Assembly: GCF_017873245.1 (NCBI RefSeq)
Contig: NZ_JAGGJY010000008.1
Span: forward strand, 1 to 64,000
Source of the DNA: Clostridium tertium
GTDB taxonomy: Bacteria; Bacillota; Clostridia; Clostridiales; Clostridiaceae
DNA: 64,000 bases
Direction: 5' to 3'
In this document: in pieces, positions 44,179 through 53,060 of the stretch
Numbering within the stretch: position 1 is the first letter of the stretch
Layout: every line of letters begins with the position of its first letter
Program-made: the position numbers and the translations under genes
The notes under the pieces: model-generated
The model's database searches: none
What the model was told of the DNA's origin: nothing
The model's input: the letters and a program-made list of their open reading frames with translations, nothing else

Positions 44179-44371
44179 AAGAAAGATATTGTATTTCAAG
44201 TAGTTAGTATCATTCACTGGGAGTTTTCATAATTCTACTTATTCAAAATACCTAAATTACCATAACTCGCATGCGCTCAAACAATGGTAATTCTTAACGG
44301 TATTTTGAAACATAGAATTATAAAACTCCAGCAGTTCATGATAATACTACTTTCCATACAATATCTTTCTT
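44179..44371. repeat. giant palindromic element (family 2, copy 1)
   Basis: Beginning at the nadE stop, four nested arm pairs fold into one hairpin: 44179-44193 with 44357-44371 (perfect, 15 bp), 44200-44237 with 44313-44350 (imperfect), TTCAAAATACC 44242-44252 with 44299-44309, and AATTACCAT 44255-44263 with 44284-44292. The terminal loop is AACTCGCATGCGCTCAAACA. It can also serve as the nadE terminator, since T-rich DNA follows. Confidence 0.75.
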
Positions 44372-44384
44372 CTTTATATAAAAC

Positions 44385-44527
44385 TAGCTGCACTTCATAT
44401 AGTTTTTAAAATATGTGCTTATTTAAATTTTCTAAATTTCCATAACTCGCATGCGCTCAAACAATGGAAATTCTTAACGAAAATTTAAAACGATCAATTA
44501 TAAAACTCTAATACCTCGTAATAATGC
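44385..44527. repeat. giant palindromic element (family 2, copy 2, outer arm decayed)
   Basis: The loop core (44444-44463) is identical to copy 1. It is flanked by AAATTTCCAT / ATGGAAATT and TTTAAATTTTC (44422-44432) / GAAAATTTAAA (44479-44489). The stem bases differ from copy 1 but pairing is kept. The outer right part (AATTATAAAACTC..) resembles copy 1, while the left outer arm no longer matches well. Confidence 0.65.
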
Positions 44528-44569
44528 AGATCTCCTCATAATGTGATTTTTTATAAACGTAAATTCAGT

Positions 44570-44652
44570 TAATTAGCAAGCAGATTACAATTAATCGGGT
44601 TCGCTCAAACAATAGTAATTCTTAATGGTATTAATAAACTTAAATTATCTTT
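44570..44652. repeat. giant palindromic element (family 2, copy 3, degenerate)
   Basis: TTCGCTCAAACAATAGTAAT (44600-44619) followed by TCTTAATGGTATTAA matches the right half of copies 1 and 2. The left half (AGATTACAATTAATCGGG) is diverged. The rest of the interval to the MFS stop at 44776 is AT-rich with no gene seen. Confidence 0.5.
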
Positions 44653-44775
44653 AGAGAAAAAAGTACCGTGTCTATATAGAATCTTAAAATTCTAAACTCT
44701 TATACTTTTCGATTCATAAAAAATATATGTTTTTTTTACAATTCTATATCTCTACTAATATATTTATAAATTTAA

Positions 44776-46188
44776 TCAACTTACTATCTTTGATTTTTTG
44801 TTTATAACTCTAAGTAATGTTAAAACAGCTCCAACTAAACAAATACAACCTATTCCAACAAATACAAATCTCATACCATATATAAAAGCATCTGCTCTTC
44901 CTTCTAAATATCCTGTAACCTTATATCCAATTTTGCTACTCATTCTACTATATAAAAGACTTGTAGAAAGAGCTATTCCAGTTGTTGTACCTAAATTTCT
45001 TACTAATCCATTTATACTTCCTGCAATTCCAAGCTTAGTTTTGTCTACTGTTGACATTATCAATGAATTATTTGGTGATTGGAATATTCCACTTCCGAAA
45101 GATAATAATCCTACAAATATTGCAACAACTATAAGTGATGTATATTCTGTAAATATAGTTAAGCAAAATACACCTATGGTTAAAATACTTAATCCCATCG
45201 AAGATATTTTTTCACTTCCCATTTTATCTGAAAGATACCCACTTATAGGTGCAACAATAGCTAATATTATTGGCGAAACTGTCATCATAAATCCTGCTGC
45301 ACTTGGACTAAGCTTTAATACATCTTGATAATAGAATGGTAATATTATGTTTATTGCACCTATAGCTACAAATGATGTAAATCCACAAAATATGCTTAGC
45401 GAAAATAGTTTATTTCTAAATATACTTATATCTAGCATAGGACTTAATATTTTTTGCTCTATCTTTATAAATATAAATAATAATACTAAAGAAAGTATAA
45501 ATGCTCCTATAATTATAGGATTTGTATAACTCAAACTTTGACCAAAATTTATAGATGTAAATAATATTATTATTGAAAGCATAAATAAAATAGTTCCTTT
45601 TATATCAAATGGAACTTTTTCTTTAACCTTTTTAAAGTTTAATACTTTCACTACTTCTATATAAACTAAAATCCCTATAGGTATATTTATTAAAAATATG
45701 TATTCCCAAGGTGCTACTGACACTATAAGGCCACCTAAAGTTGGCCCTACCATAGTTCCTAAGGCTACTGCTGTTCCCGTCATCCCAAGAGCTCTTCCTC
45801 TTTCTGTAGTAGGAAATGTTTCTGTAATTATCCCTTGATTAGTTGCCATTGCTGCCGCTGCCCCTATTGCTTGAATTATTCTAGATATAATAAGCATTAG
45901 AAGGCTATTGGATAATCCACAAAGAAGTGAACCTAAAGTAAAAACTCCTATTCCAATCTTAAATACCTTACTTTTCCCAATTATATCTCCAAATCTACCA
46001 AACAAAAGAATAGTCGCGCATATAGTTATTAAATAACTTGTAACCACCCATTCAATTCCAGCCATTGTTGTCCCAAGATCTTTGGCCATTGTTGGTAGAG
46101 CTACATTTACTATACTACTATCAAGGGTAGTCATAAAAGTCATAGGCAATACAGTAAGTAGTATAGACCACTCTTTTTTCATCTTCAT
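44776..46188 (-). CDS. MFS drug exporter, DHA2/EmrB family
   Basis: The 470-residue protein has about 14 hydrophobic helices. DHA2 motifs are LTVLPMTFMTTLDSSIVNVA in helix 1, WVVTSYLITICATILLFGRFGDIIG in the helix 2-3 loop, and the antiporter motif C-like GTAVALGTMVGPTLGGLI. The family exports toxic compounds using the proton gradient. The ATG at 46188 has GGAG nine bases upstream; earlier in-frame starts overlap that site. No regulator is adjacent. Confidence 0.9.
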   Translation of the reverse strand: MKMKKEWSILLTVLPMTFMTTLDSSIVNVALPTMAKDLGTTMAGIEWVVTSYLITICATILLFGRFGDIIGKSKVFKIGIGVFTLGSLLCGLSNSLLMLIISRIIQAIGAAAAMATNQGIITETFPTTERGRALGMTGTAVALGTMVGPTLGGLIVSVAPWEYIFLINIPIGILVYIEVVKVLNFKKVKEKVPFDIKGTILFMLSIIILFTSINFGQSLSYTNPIIIGAFILSLVLLFIFIKIEQKILSPMLDISIFRNKLFSLSIFCGFTSFVAIGAINIILPFYYQDVLKLSPSAAGFMMTVSPIILAIVAPISGYLSDKMGSEKISSMGLSILTIGVFCLTIFTEYTSLIVVAIFVGLLSFGSGIFQSPNNSLIMSTVDKTKLGIAGSINGLVRNLGTTTGIALSTSLLYSRMSSKIGYKVTGYLEGRADAFIYGMRFVFVGIGCICLVGAVLTLLRVINKKSKIVS

Positions 46189-46262
46189 ATCGTTCATCTC
46201 CAAATCTATCTATTTAATTTAATCCTTACATAATACTCCTCTTTTTTGAAAATGAAAATCTA

Positions 46263-46292
46263 TAAAAAAAACGTAGGATTCAACCTACGTCA
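46263..46292 (-). terminator. terminator of the HD-domain gene
   Basis: ACGTAGG (46271-46277) pairs with CCTACGT (46284-46290), followed by seven T residues on the minus strand. Confidence 0.75.
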
Positions 46293-46337
46293 ATATTTTG
46301 AAATTGTCTTTAAAATATTAATCTTTTCATAAAATTT

Positions 46338-47027
46338 CTAATTTAATATTATTTTATTATAATATACTCTGAAATCCTCTTCTTTTTTTAGAATTTCTTG
46401 TGCTTCTATGTAAGGTTTCATTATTACATCTTTACTTTCTTCTAAATAGAATTTAGCATATCCTCCTTCACCATACTTTTCTACTAAATGTGAATAAACT
46501 CTTCTATATGTCTCTTCTTCATTTAAATCACTATAATTCTTTCTTGAAAAGTTATAACATCTTTCTATCATATCGTATATATCTGTTGTTCTATCAGCAT
46601 CAGAAATTATATATCCATATACACTTCGTGGTTCATGAGCATTTGATGCTCTATGGTCCTCACATGCTTCTCCCATTAATGTAAGCTCTTCTTTAGTAAA
46701 CCAATTCTTTAGATTAATATCATTTATAAGCATATCTCTCGAATGTATTTGATGAGTTTTTCTATCTATACTCATTCCTAAATCGTGATATATTGCAATA
46801 GTTAATAGCATATTTTTATTTACCGGGAAATATTTTGACAATTTAATTGATGAATCTATTACTGTTGCTATATGTTTTATACCATGTCCCTTATCGAAAG
46901 TTTTATAATTCTCCAAAATACTCTCTATTAAGTATTTTAGTAAAGATTTATCTATTTTATTGTCTAATACATCATTGCTTTCTTTACTTATTCTCTCTTT
47001 TATTTCATTTAGATTTCTCATAAACAC
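46338..47027 (-). CDS. HD-domain phosphohydrolase
   Basis: The 229-residue soluble protein has the HD signature: GHGIKHIATVIDSS near residue 45, IAIYHDLGMSIDRKTH with the HD dyad near residue 81, and a later EDHRASNAHEPRS then SDADRTTDIYDMIERC. It probably hydrolyses nucleotides or phosphate esters; the substrate is unknown. The start is either GTG at 47027 or ATG at 47021. The only good ribosome site (GAGGAGG at 47063-47069) is separated from these by a 30-bp perfect palindrome. With that palindrome folded, the GTG would be about five bases from the site. Confidence 0.82.
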   Translation of the reverse strand: MFMRNLNEIKERISKESNDVLDNKIDKSLLKYLIESILENYKTFDKGHGIKHIATVIDSSIKLSKYFPVNKNMLLTIAIYHDLGMSIDRKTHQIHSRDMLINDINLKNWFTKEELTLMGEACEDHRASNAHEPRSVYGYIISDADRTTDIYDMIERCYNFSRKNYSDLNEEETYRRVYSHLVEKYGEGGYAKFYLEESKDVIMKPYIEAQEILKKEEDFRVYYNKIILN

Positions 47028-47029
47028 TT

Positions 47030-47059
47030 TAGTAATAAATTATATATAATTTATTACTA
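47030..47059 (-). promoter_or_regulatory. 30-bp perfect palindrome between the ribosome site and start of the HD gene
   Basis: The sequence from 47030 to 47059 is its own reverse complement (arm TAGTAATAAATTATA). On the mRNA it would form an all-A-U plus two G-C hairpin exactly between GGAGG and GTG. It may be a folding-dependent initiation element or a dimeric repressor site. Confidence 0.55.
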
Positions 47060-47196
47060 CTTCCTCCTCACTAAATATATTTTTACTTCTATTAAAAACT
47101 AATCTCTTCAAATAATCACAAATCGCTATAATTATAACATAAAAAAGAGAAATCACAGAAAAACATTTACTAAAAAAGTTAATAGCTTATTTTTAT

Positions 47197-47273
47197 AAAG
47201 GGCGTCGCGTAACGCGACGCCCTTTACACTTTCCTATTATTTTTTCAATGGTATCACGAAACATGATACCATT
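47197..47273. repeat. two tandem hairpins, first very GC-rich
   Basis: AAAGGGCGTCGCGT (47197-47210) and its perfect complement (47212-47225) form a 14-bp stem with 10 G/C pairs, strikingly unlike the surrounding DNA. A second hairpin AATGGTATCA..TGATACCATT follows at 47247-47273. They lie between the deoxynucleoside kinase terminator and the HD promoter region, so neither is needed as a gene terminator. The remaining gap sequence (47060-47196, 47274-47405) shows no gene. Confidence 0.5.
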
Positions 47274-47403
47274 CTAATTTATTGATTTTAGTTACTTAAA
47301 AGTACTTTTTTGTAAAACTTTTGTCTATTATTTATATATGCATAAAACTAAATATTTTAATATTTTCATGAAATTTTCTCCATTTTAAATCGCTATTAAA
47401 AAG

Positions 47404-47440
47404 AAAAAGATAGAGCAATTCATTTCCTCTATCTTTCTAA
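47404..47440 (-). terminator. terminator of the deoxynucleoside kinase gene
   Basis: GATAGAG and CTCTATC, extended by A/T pairs, flank a ten-base loop; T-rich sequence follows on the minus strand. It begins 10 bases past the stop codon. Confidence 0.75.
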
Positions 47441-47449
47441 AACTAAATA

Positions 47450-48115
47450 TTATGCAATTTCTTCAATAGCTCTAATTTCTCTAAGTTTTTCTTCTACTAG
47501 CTCTATAAGCTTTTCTTTATCAGCTTCGTTATTTACTACATCCATATTGTCCATATCTATTATTAAAACTTCTGATGCTTTGTAACAATTTTCTACCCAA
47601 GCATCATAATCTTTCCATAGGAAATGGTAATACTCTTTTAAGCTATCATCAATTTCGAATTCTCTTCCTCTTAGTGATATTCTATTTAAAACTGTCTCGA
47701 AAGAACCTTTTAAATATACCATTACATCTGGAGCCTTCTTAGGAAGTTCTTTTAACTCTTCTAGCATGTTATGTAGAAGATCTTCGTATATTTTCATTTC
47801 TAAGTCGTTAATTCTGCCAAGTTCCATATTTTTCTTAGCAAAGTACCAATCTTCATAAATCGATCTATCTAAAACGTTATTATTATGTACTAATGCTTCT
47901 TTTATACTTTTAAATCTAGTGTTTAAGAAATAAAGTTGTAATAAAAATGGATATCTCTTCTTTTGGATTTCTTCTTCACTTTCACTATAAAACAAAGGTA
48001 AAATAGGGTTATCATCTACACTTTCATAAAATACATCCGATTTAAAGTGCTCCCCTAAAATTTCCGCTACAGAACTTTTTCCAAGACCTATCATCCCACC
48101 AACAACTATCAACAT
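47450..48115 (-). CDS. deoxynucleoside kinase (deoxyadenosine/deoxyguanosine type)
   Basis: The 221-residue enzyme of the dNK/dGK family has the P-loop GGMIGLGKSS at residues 6-15. The YESVDDNPILPLFYSESEE segment and the DRSIYEDWYFAKKN motif (residues ~84-97) are diagnostic, as is LRGREFEID for the lid. It phosphorylates deoxynucleosides in salvage. The base preference cannot be read. AGGTGAAGC precedes the ATG. Confidence 0.88.
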   Translation of the reverse strand: MLIVVGGMIGLGKSSVAEILGEHFKSDVFYESVDDNPILPLFYSESEEEIQKKRYPFLLQLYFLNTRFKSIKEALVHNNNVLDRSIYEDWYFAKKNMELGRINDLEMKIYEDLLHNMLEELKELPKKAPDVMVYLKGSFETVLNRISLRGREFEIDDSLKEYYHFLWKDYDAWVENCYKASEVLIIDMDNMDVVNNEADKEKLIELVEEKLREIRAIEEIA

Positions 48116-48328
48116 GCTTCACCTATCCTTTACTTTTTGTCTTTCTCTATATTACATAATTTAAAATTTACTTTCAAGTCTTGACTTTTATTTTTATACC
48201 ATATATAGTATTTATTCTTTCTATAAACTACCTTATATAGTAGTTATACCATTCTTAAAATCTATATATTCATATTTATTTGAATTATCAGTGATTTCAT
48301 CAATATATTGATAATCTAAAATAAAAAA

Positions 48329-48370
48329 AACTTGTAAACTAGGTCATTTATAACCTAATTCACAAGTTCT
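48329..48370 (-). terminator. terminator of the thiamine-precursor transport operon
   Basis: AACTTGTRAAYTAGGT-type arms pair around a TATAAATGA loop, with T-rich DNA following on the minus strand; 17 bases past the ATPase stop. Confidence 0.8.
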
Positions 48371-48386
48371 TTTGTATATATTTTAT

Positions 48387-49109
48387 TTACATAAGCTCTA
48401 ATACTTCTTTTTTTATAGCCACAAATTTATCACTAGTAACTATATCTTCATTTCTTTCTTTAGGTAAATTAACTTTTATTTCACCTTTTATTATTGCAGG
48501 TTTTTCTGATATTATATATATCCTGTTAGAAAGTAGTATTGCTTCCTCTATATCATGGGTTATTAATAATATAGTTGAATTAATTTCTTTAGTTAAATCT
48601 AAAAGCCATTTTTGCATCTTTCTTCTTGTTATTGAATCTAATGCTCCAAAGGGTTCATCTAAAAGCATTATATCATTAGATGTTAAATAAGTTTTCAAAA
48701 AGTTTGCTCTTTGCTTCATTCCACCAGATAATTGTGATGGGTATTTATATTCAAATCCATTAAGACCAAATTCATCTATATGCTTTTTTACTTCTTCCCT
48801 TGCATTCTTTTTACTATTCCCCTTAAATATAATTGGAATTCCTATATTATCTATAACTTTTTTCCAGGGAACCATCATATCCTTTTGATACATGTAGCTT
48901 AAGTCTCCATTTACTTCTACTTCTCCCCTATCGCTATTTATGAGATTAGTTAAAATATTAAATATTGTACTTTTACCACTACCTGATGGCCCTAGAATAG
49001 ATACAAGTTCCCCTTCTTTAACTTCTATATTAATATCTCTTAATATTTCCATATCATCGAAGAATTTAGATATATTTTTTAACACAATTTTATTTTGATA
49101 AGAACTCAT
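48387..49109 (-). CDS. thiZ: ABC transporter ATPase for thiamine precursor
   Basis: The 240-residue ATPase has Walker [10 protein letters not shown] near residue 40, signature [13 protein letters not shown], Walker [15 protein letters not shown] and the switch His in ITHDIEEA. It belongs to the nitrate/sulfonate/taurine-type ATPases, here paired with an NMT1-like binding protein and under a TPP riboswitch, hence ThiZ. It overlaps the binding-protein gene by 20 bases. Confidence 0.85.
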   Translation of the reverse strand: MSSYQNKIVLKNISKFFDDMEILRDINIEVKEGELVSILGPSGSGKSTIFNILTNLINSDRGEVEVNGDLSYMYQKDMMVPWKKVIDNIGIPIIFKGNSKKNAREEVKKHIDEFGLNGFEYKYPSQLSGGMKQRANFLKTYLTSNDIMLLDEPFGALDSITRRKMQKWLLDLTKEINSTILLITHDIEEAILLSNRIYIISEKPAIIKGEIKVNLPKERNEDIVTSDKFVAIKKEVLELM

Positions 49110-50094
49110 TTGTATAAGCCTCGCTTGCTTTCATTTCCTTATTTATTAATTTATTATCATATAAGAATTTTGTATAGTTATCCCAAACGCTATCTTTCAT
49201 TTCTCCCCATACATTAGTATCTTCCTTATATTTATCTGCAAGATACTTTTGACTTTCTATTGCAAGCTCTTCACTAATCTCAGGTACTTTACTTACCAAT
49301 AATTTAGCACTTTCTTCTGGATTTGCTATAGCTTCTTCATATCCCTTAGTAGTTGCTTCCATAAACTTCTTAGCTAAATCTTTTTTATTATTAACAGTAT
49401 CTTCAGTTGCTGCAATAATTGGTGTGTAATAATCTAAAGCTGGATCTAAATCTCTAACTGGTATATAGTTTATATCAAAGCCTCTTAACTTAGCTTCAAT
49501 ATTAGTCCACGCTTCAAATGTCCACTCAAAATCCAAATTATTCTTAGTTGCTATAAAGAAATCTTCTGTCCCTGCATCTACAATTTTTAACTTACTAAAG
49601 TCAGCTCCATTTTTCTCCATAACAGCTTTTAATATAGCTTGTTCCGATGGACTTCCCCATCCACCATAAACTTTATTTTCAAAATCCTTAACTGTTTCAA
49701 TGCCCTTTTCTTTTGGAGAAGCAAAGCCTGACGTATTATGTTGAATTATTGCTGCTATTGCTTTAACTGGAAGTGGACTATCTGATGTTCTTGCATATGT
49801 TAAATCTTCTTGATAGCTTACTGCAAAATCTCCCTTACCAGCAGCTAAAAGTTGAAGTGATGAACCTTCTGATGGTTGTATAATTTCAACATCTAATCCA
49901 AGATCTTTATAATATCCTTTTTCCTTTGCAACATATAATCCTGTATGATTAGTATTAGGTGTCCAATCTAAAATTACAGTTACCTTTTGTAATTCTTCTG
50001 AATTTTTTACTTCATCATTTTTACTACATCCAGTAAATAATGTAAGTGCTGTTACTGATGCTAATACTACTGATATAATTTTCTTTTTTAACAT
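49090..50094 (-). CDS. thiY: thiamine-precursor-binding lipoprotein, NMT1-like
   Basis: The 334-residue lipoprotein has signal [20 protein letters not shown] and lipobox LFTGC. The mature N-terminus [20 protein letters not shown] with [15 protein letters not shown] is characteristic of ThiY/NMT1 (THI5) proteins that bind formyl-aminopyrimidine or HMP. Context (TPP riboswitch, thiX, thiZ) supports a thiamine-precursor role. GAGGTGAAAGA precedes the ATG. Confidence 0.9.
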   Translation of the reverse strand: MLKKKIISVVLASVTALTLFTGCSKNDEVKNSEELQKVTVILDWTPNTNHTGLYVAKEKGYYKDLGLDVEIIQPSEGSSLQLLAAGKGDFAVSYQEDLTYARTSDSPLPVKAIAAIIQHNTSGFASPKEKGIETVKDFENKVYGGWGSPSEQAILKAVMEKNGADFSKLKIVDAGTEDFFIATKNNLDFEWTFEAWTNIEAKLRGFDINYIPVRDLDPALDYYTPIIAATEDTVNNKKDLAKKFMEATTKGYEEAIANPEESAKLLVSKVPEISEELAIESQKYLADKYKEDTNVWGEMKDSVWDNYTKFLYDNKLINKEMKASEAYTNEFLSK

Positions 50095-50128
50095 TATTCT
50101 TTCACCTCTAAATTCATTGTTCTTAATT

Positions 50129-50905
50129 TTATTTCTTCATACTTAGTTTTTTATTATTCCAAGGGGTAAATAACTTTTCCATTAAAGAAACTAAAAGGAA
50201 TATCCCCATACTTATAACTACTATAATTACTATTGATGCAAACATCTTATCTAATGCATATGCACTTCTTGCTCTTGTCATATATACTCCAAGACCTTTA
50301 TCTCCTCCAAGCCACTCTCCAATTACAGCTCCCATAATGCTATATGTTGCTGCAATTCTCATACCTGAAAAGAAATTTATCATTCCATAAGGTAACTTTA
50401 AATGTAAAAATACATTAAGTTTAGATGCTCCCATTAGCTTAAAATGATTTATTAAATCCTTATCTACACCTTCAAGCCCATCAACTATACTAATTACTAT
50501 AGGGAAAAAGCATACTATAACTACAACTATTATTTTAGGTAATGCTCCAAAACCAAACCAGATTATAAATAATGGTGCAAGAGCAACTGTTGGTATAGTT
50601 TGAGAAATAACAAGCACTGGATATAAAGCTCTTTTTATTAATGGAACCATATCCATAATCACTGCTAATATAATTGATAATGCTATTGCAATTAAAAATC
50701 CTACCATTCCTTCATATAATGTTGCTAAAATATGTGGTATCATAGTTTTAAAATCTTTAATTAATACTTCTATAACATCCGTTGGAGCAGGTAAGATATA
50801 CTTTTCTATTCCTCCAACATTCACTATAATTTCCCATATAATTAATAAAATTAAAATAAAGACTATAGGTGCTATTTTATTTCCTATACTTCTTAATCTT
50901 TTCAT
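50129..50905 (-). CDS. thiX: thiamine-precursor ABC transporter permease
   Basis: The 258-residue permease has about six hydrophobic helices and the EAA-like loop [22 protein letters not shown] followed by [20 protein letters not shown]. This is typical of the SsuC/ThiX permease group. The ATG lies within the preceding gene (29-base overlap), so the genes are translationally coupled. Confidence 0.88.
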   Translation of the reverse strand: MKRLRSIGNKIAPIVFILILLIIWEIIVNVGGIEKYILPAPTDVIEVLIKDFKTMIPHILATLYEGMVGFLIAIALSIILAVIMDMVPLIKRALYPVLVISQTIPTVALAPLFIIWFGFGALPKIIVVVIVCFFPIVISIVDGLEGVDKDLINHFKLMGASKLNVFLHLKLPYGMINFFSGMRIAATYSIMGAVIGEWLGGDKGLGVYMTRARSAYALDKMFASIVIIVVISMGIFLLVSLMEKLFTPWNNKKLSMKK

Positions 50906-51167
50906 CCATCGTCACGCCTTCTTTTTTATAGTCTATTTTAACCATAGATACTACTCTTGATGCACCTTCTTCAGTACAAATTTCTTGAGCTCTCTTTACT
51001 ATTTCTAATAATTCTTCAAGTTCACCCTCCATTGTTGTTTCCATAGCTCCTACTTCATACTTAACACCAGTAGATTCTATATACTCAATAACCTTGTCCA
51101 CAACAGGATAAATTCTATCCTCCATTACTGTTGGTATAACTTGAAGACTTACATTACAAAGTGACAT
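50877..51167 (-). CDS. thiamine-binding protein, YkoF/MTH1187-like (DUF77)
   Basis: The 96-residue protein has the ferredoxin-like MTH1187/YkoF pattern: CNVSLQVIPTVMEDRIYPVV then YIESTGVKYEVGAMETTMEGE. Family members bind thiamine or its hydroxymethylpyrimidine part and are often in thiamine operons. It is the first gene after the TPP riboswitch. AAAGGAGGAAAAGGTT precedes the ATG. Confidence 0.85.
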   Translation of the reverse strand: MSLCNVSLQVIPTVMEDRIYPVVDKVIEYIESTGVKYEVGAMETTMEGELEELLEIVKRAQEICTEEGASRVVSMVKIDYKKEGVTMDEKIKKYRK

Positions 51168-51228
51168 AACCTTTTCCTCCTTTTAATATATTTAAAAGTA
51201 AATAAATCCTATTTTGTCCATAGCGTAA

Positions 51229-51262
51229 AAAAATACAGTATCTCTGATTAGAAATACTGTTT
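51229..51262 (-). terminator. expression-platform terminator of the TPP riboswitch
   Basis: ACAGTATTTC..GAGATACTGT forms a hairpin with an ATTTTTTT tail on the minus strand, between the aptamer and the first gene. Confidence 0.8.
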
Positions 51263-51299
51263 TATAGTTCAATTTGTATATTTATATTCAATAACAAAT

Positions 51300-51386
51300 A
51301 ATCTCCCTACGTTGGCATTATCCAAATCAGGTTCATGGGTCAAAATAGTATCAATTTTATCTCAGGCAGTTCACCGCCCCCCCAGA
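51300..51386 (-). promoter_or_regulatory. TPP (thi-box) riboswitch aptamer
   Basis: On the minus strand the highly conserved blocks GGGGGGGCGGTGAACTGC, CTGAGA, ACCCATGAACCTGATTTGGA and TAATGCCAACGTAGGGA occur in order. These are the diagnostic THI elements. With the terminator at 51229 it should switch off the thiX/Y/Z operon when TPP is abundant. From 51168 to 51228 and 51390 to 51519 nothing else is seen. Confidence 0.95.
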
Positions 51387-51519
51387 TTTCTATTTACTTT
51401 TTATAATTCCATTTTATGCATATTCACTCTAAATGTCAAGTCAATCAATAATCCTTATCAATTAAAGAAACTTATTATCAAATAAATTTAAGAAGTCTAT
51501 TACTTATTGCATACTTATT

Positions 51520-51756
51520 CTAAGTATCTCTTTTATTTGCTCCATATAACACAATTATAAGTCCTAAAATTCCTACTATTATTTTTATAGTTGCCATTGA
51601 AATTAAAATAGAAAATAATATCACTGAAATTCCAATCATCATAATTTTTAAAGGTGATGTTTGATTTTGAACAACTTTATACACATATATACCTAATAAA
51701 ATTAAAACTGCTATCATAATTAACATTGGTATACCAACAAACATAAGGTTCATCAT
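51520..51756 (-). CDS. small membrane protein, unknown
   Basis: The 78-residue protein is almost entirely hydrophobic, with two to three helices separated by short basic turns (YVYKVVQNQTSPLK) and a charged end GANKRDT. No family recognised. AAAGGGGAGAAG precedes a double ATG. Its neighbours are the riboswitch operon and tatD, and neither indicates a role. Confidence 0.6.
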   Translation of the reverse strand: MMNLMFVGIPMLIMIAVLILLGIYVYKVVQNQTSPLKIMMIGISVILFSILISMATIKIIVGILGLIIVLYGANKRDT

Positions 51757-51886
51757 TCAACTTCTCCCCTTTCCAAATTTAATGTATATCTCAACACAAG
51801 ACTTTATTTTACTTTATTTATACATAGAAGCTATCACACAATTTAAAATTAATAAGCTTCGCGACATCTCCTATAATTAAATTATT

Positions 51887-52621
51887 CTAATTAATGATTT
51901 TTGAATAATTTTTCTCTATACTCTTCAGTAATTCATTAAGCTCTATCTTCTTATAATCTGAAACCTTTTTAGCTACATCTATTATAGCACTTGGATAGCC
52001 ATACTCTCCATTTACCCATTCTAATGCTGTTGGCCCATCAGTTTCTATAAGTAATTTATCTAATGGTATTTTATCTAAAATTTCATTAGTTTTATCTGAA
52101 TAACCTATATCTACACTTATTGTAAAATAACAACCAAGTTCAATATATTTTTCTAAAGTACTTATTTCTCCACTATACCAATGTATAATTGCCTTATTAT
52201 AATTATACTTTTTAAGAATACTATAAATTTCCTCTTCTGCCCCTTTTGTATGAATACTTACAAACTTATTTCTTTTAATACTTTCGTTTAATATAAAATT
52301 AAAAATCCTTCTTTGTGCTTCATAAGTACTTGTATCTTCTACCCAGACATAATCTAAGCCTATTTCACCTATTATTTCACTTTCATTTATGTATGATATA
52401 AGATTTTCTAAGTTTCCTTTATATTCTGCTGCTTTCCACGGATGAATACCAAAGCATGGTTTAATAAATTCACTTTGTTTACTGTATTCTTTATTTTTCA
52501 TATAGCTTTCTATATCCATACTATTAGCTAAGGTTAATATTTCATTTTTATTTATATCTTCAATTGCTTTTTCTATATTTTTTTCAAAAAAATCTAAATG
52601 TGTGTGTGCATCTATATACAT
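51887..52621 (-). CDS. TatD-family metal-dependent hydrolase
   Basis: The 244-residue TIM-barrel hydrolase has the metal-binding YIDAHTHLDF at its N-terminus, then CFGIHPW, GEIGLDYVW, VSIHTKGAEEEI and the terminal LLIETDGP. Family members are DNases or related phosphodiesterases. The ATG at 52621 follows GGAGGAAAT; an upstream TTG in frame would overlap the preceding gene and lacks support. It ends near the next unrelated gene at 51756. Confidence 0.87.
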   Translation of the reverse strand: MYIDAHTHLDFFEKNIEKAIEDINKNEILTLANSMDIESYMKNKEYSKQSEFIKPCFGIHPWKAAEYKGNLENLISYINESEIIGEIGLDYVWVEDTSTYEAQRRIFNFILNESIKRNKFVSIHTKGAEEEIYSILKKYNYNKAIIHWYSGEISTLEKYIELGCYFTISVDIGYSDKTNEILDKIPLDKLLIETDGPTALEWVNGEYGYPSAIIDVAKKVSDYKKIELNELLKSIEKNYSKIIN

Positions 52622-52650
52622 ATTTCCTCCATGAATTCTAATTGATTTGT

Positions 52651-52983
52651 TCAATTTCTAATAAATTTTTTGTCTTTAAAATCAACCCCTGTTTCATCAG
52701 TAATATATCGTTCTACTTTCATATGCAAATCATATTTTTCTCTAAGTCGAGTAATTTTTGCCATCATCGATGAAGCATGATGTACATCAAGAGATTGCTG
52801 ATCTTTCCACCTATCAATTAAAAGTACAGTTTCCTCGTCATCCATAGAAAAAAAATATTCGTATTGTATATTTCCATTTTCGGCACGAATATCATTTACA
52901 ACTCCACTTGAGATCATCTCTTCTGCAAATTTTTTAGCATTCCCATTTTTACCTGTATAATAAATGTTTACAGTAATCGCCAT
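52651..52983 (-). CDS. antibiotic biosynthesis monooxygenase-domain protein
   Basis: The 110-residue ferredoxin-like ABM protein has VNIYYTGKNGNAKKFAEEM, YEYFFSMDDEETVLLIDRWKD and a conserved His in LDVHHASSMM, typical of the quinol-monooxygenase YgiN group. It probably acts on a small quinone-like or aromatic compound; the substrate is unknown. AGGAGGTAAATC precedes the ATG, and it lies 29 bases upstream of tatD. Confidence 0.82.
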   Translation of the reverse strand: MAITVNIYYTGKNGNAKKFAEEMISSGVVNDIRAENGNIQYEYFFSMDDEETVLLIDRWKDQQSLDVHHASSMMAKITRLREKYDLHMKVERYITDETGVDFKDKKFIRN

Positions 52984-53060
52984 TTTGATTTACCTCCTCA
53001 AATTCTAATTTAAGTAGCACACTTAACTCTTTAAAATTTACATTCTATAGTAATAATTTC

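Noticed and set aside
44179-44652. CRISPR array (three repeats in a row)
   Set aside because: Units are long palindromes of unequal length with diverged arms, not short identical repeats with uniform spacers, and no cas genes are present.
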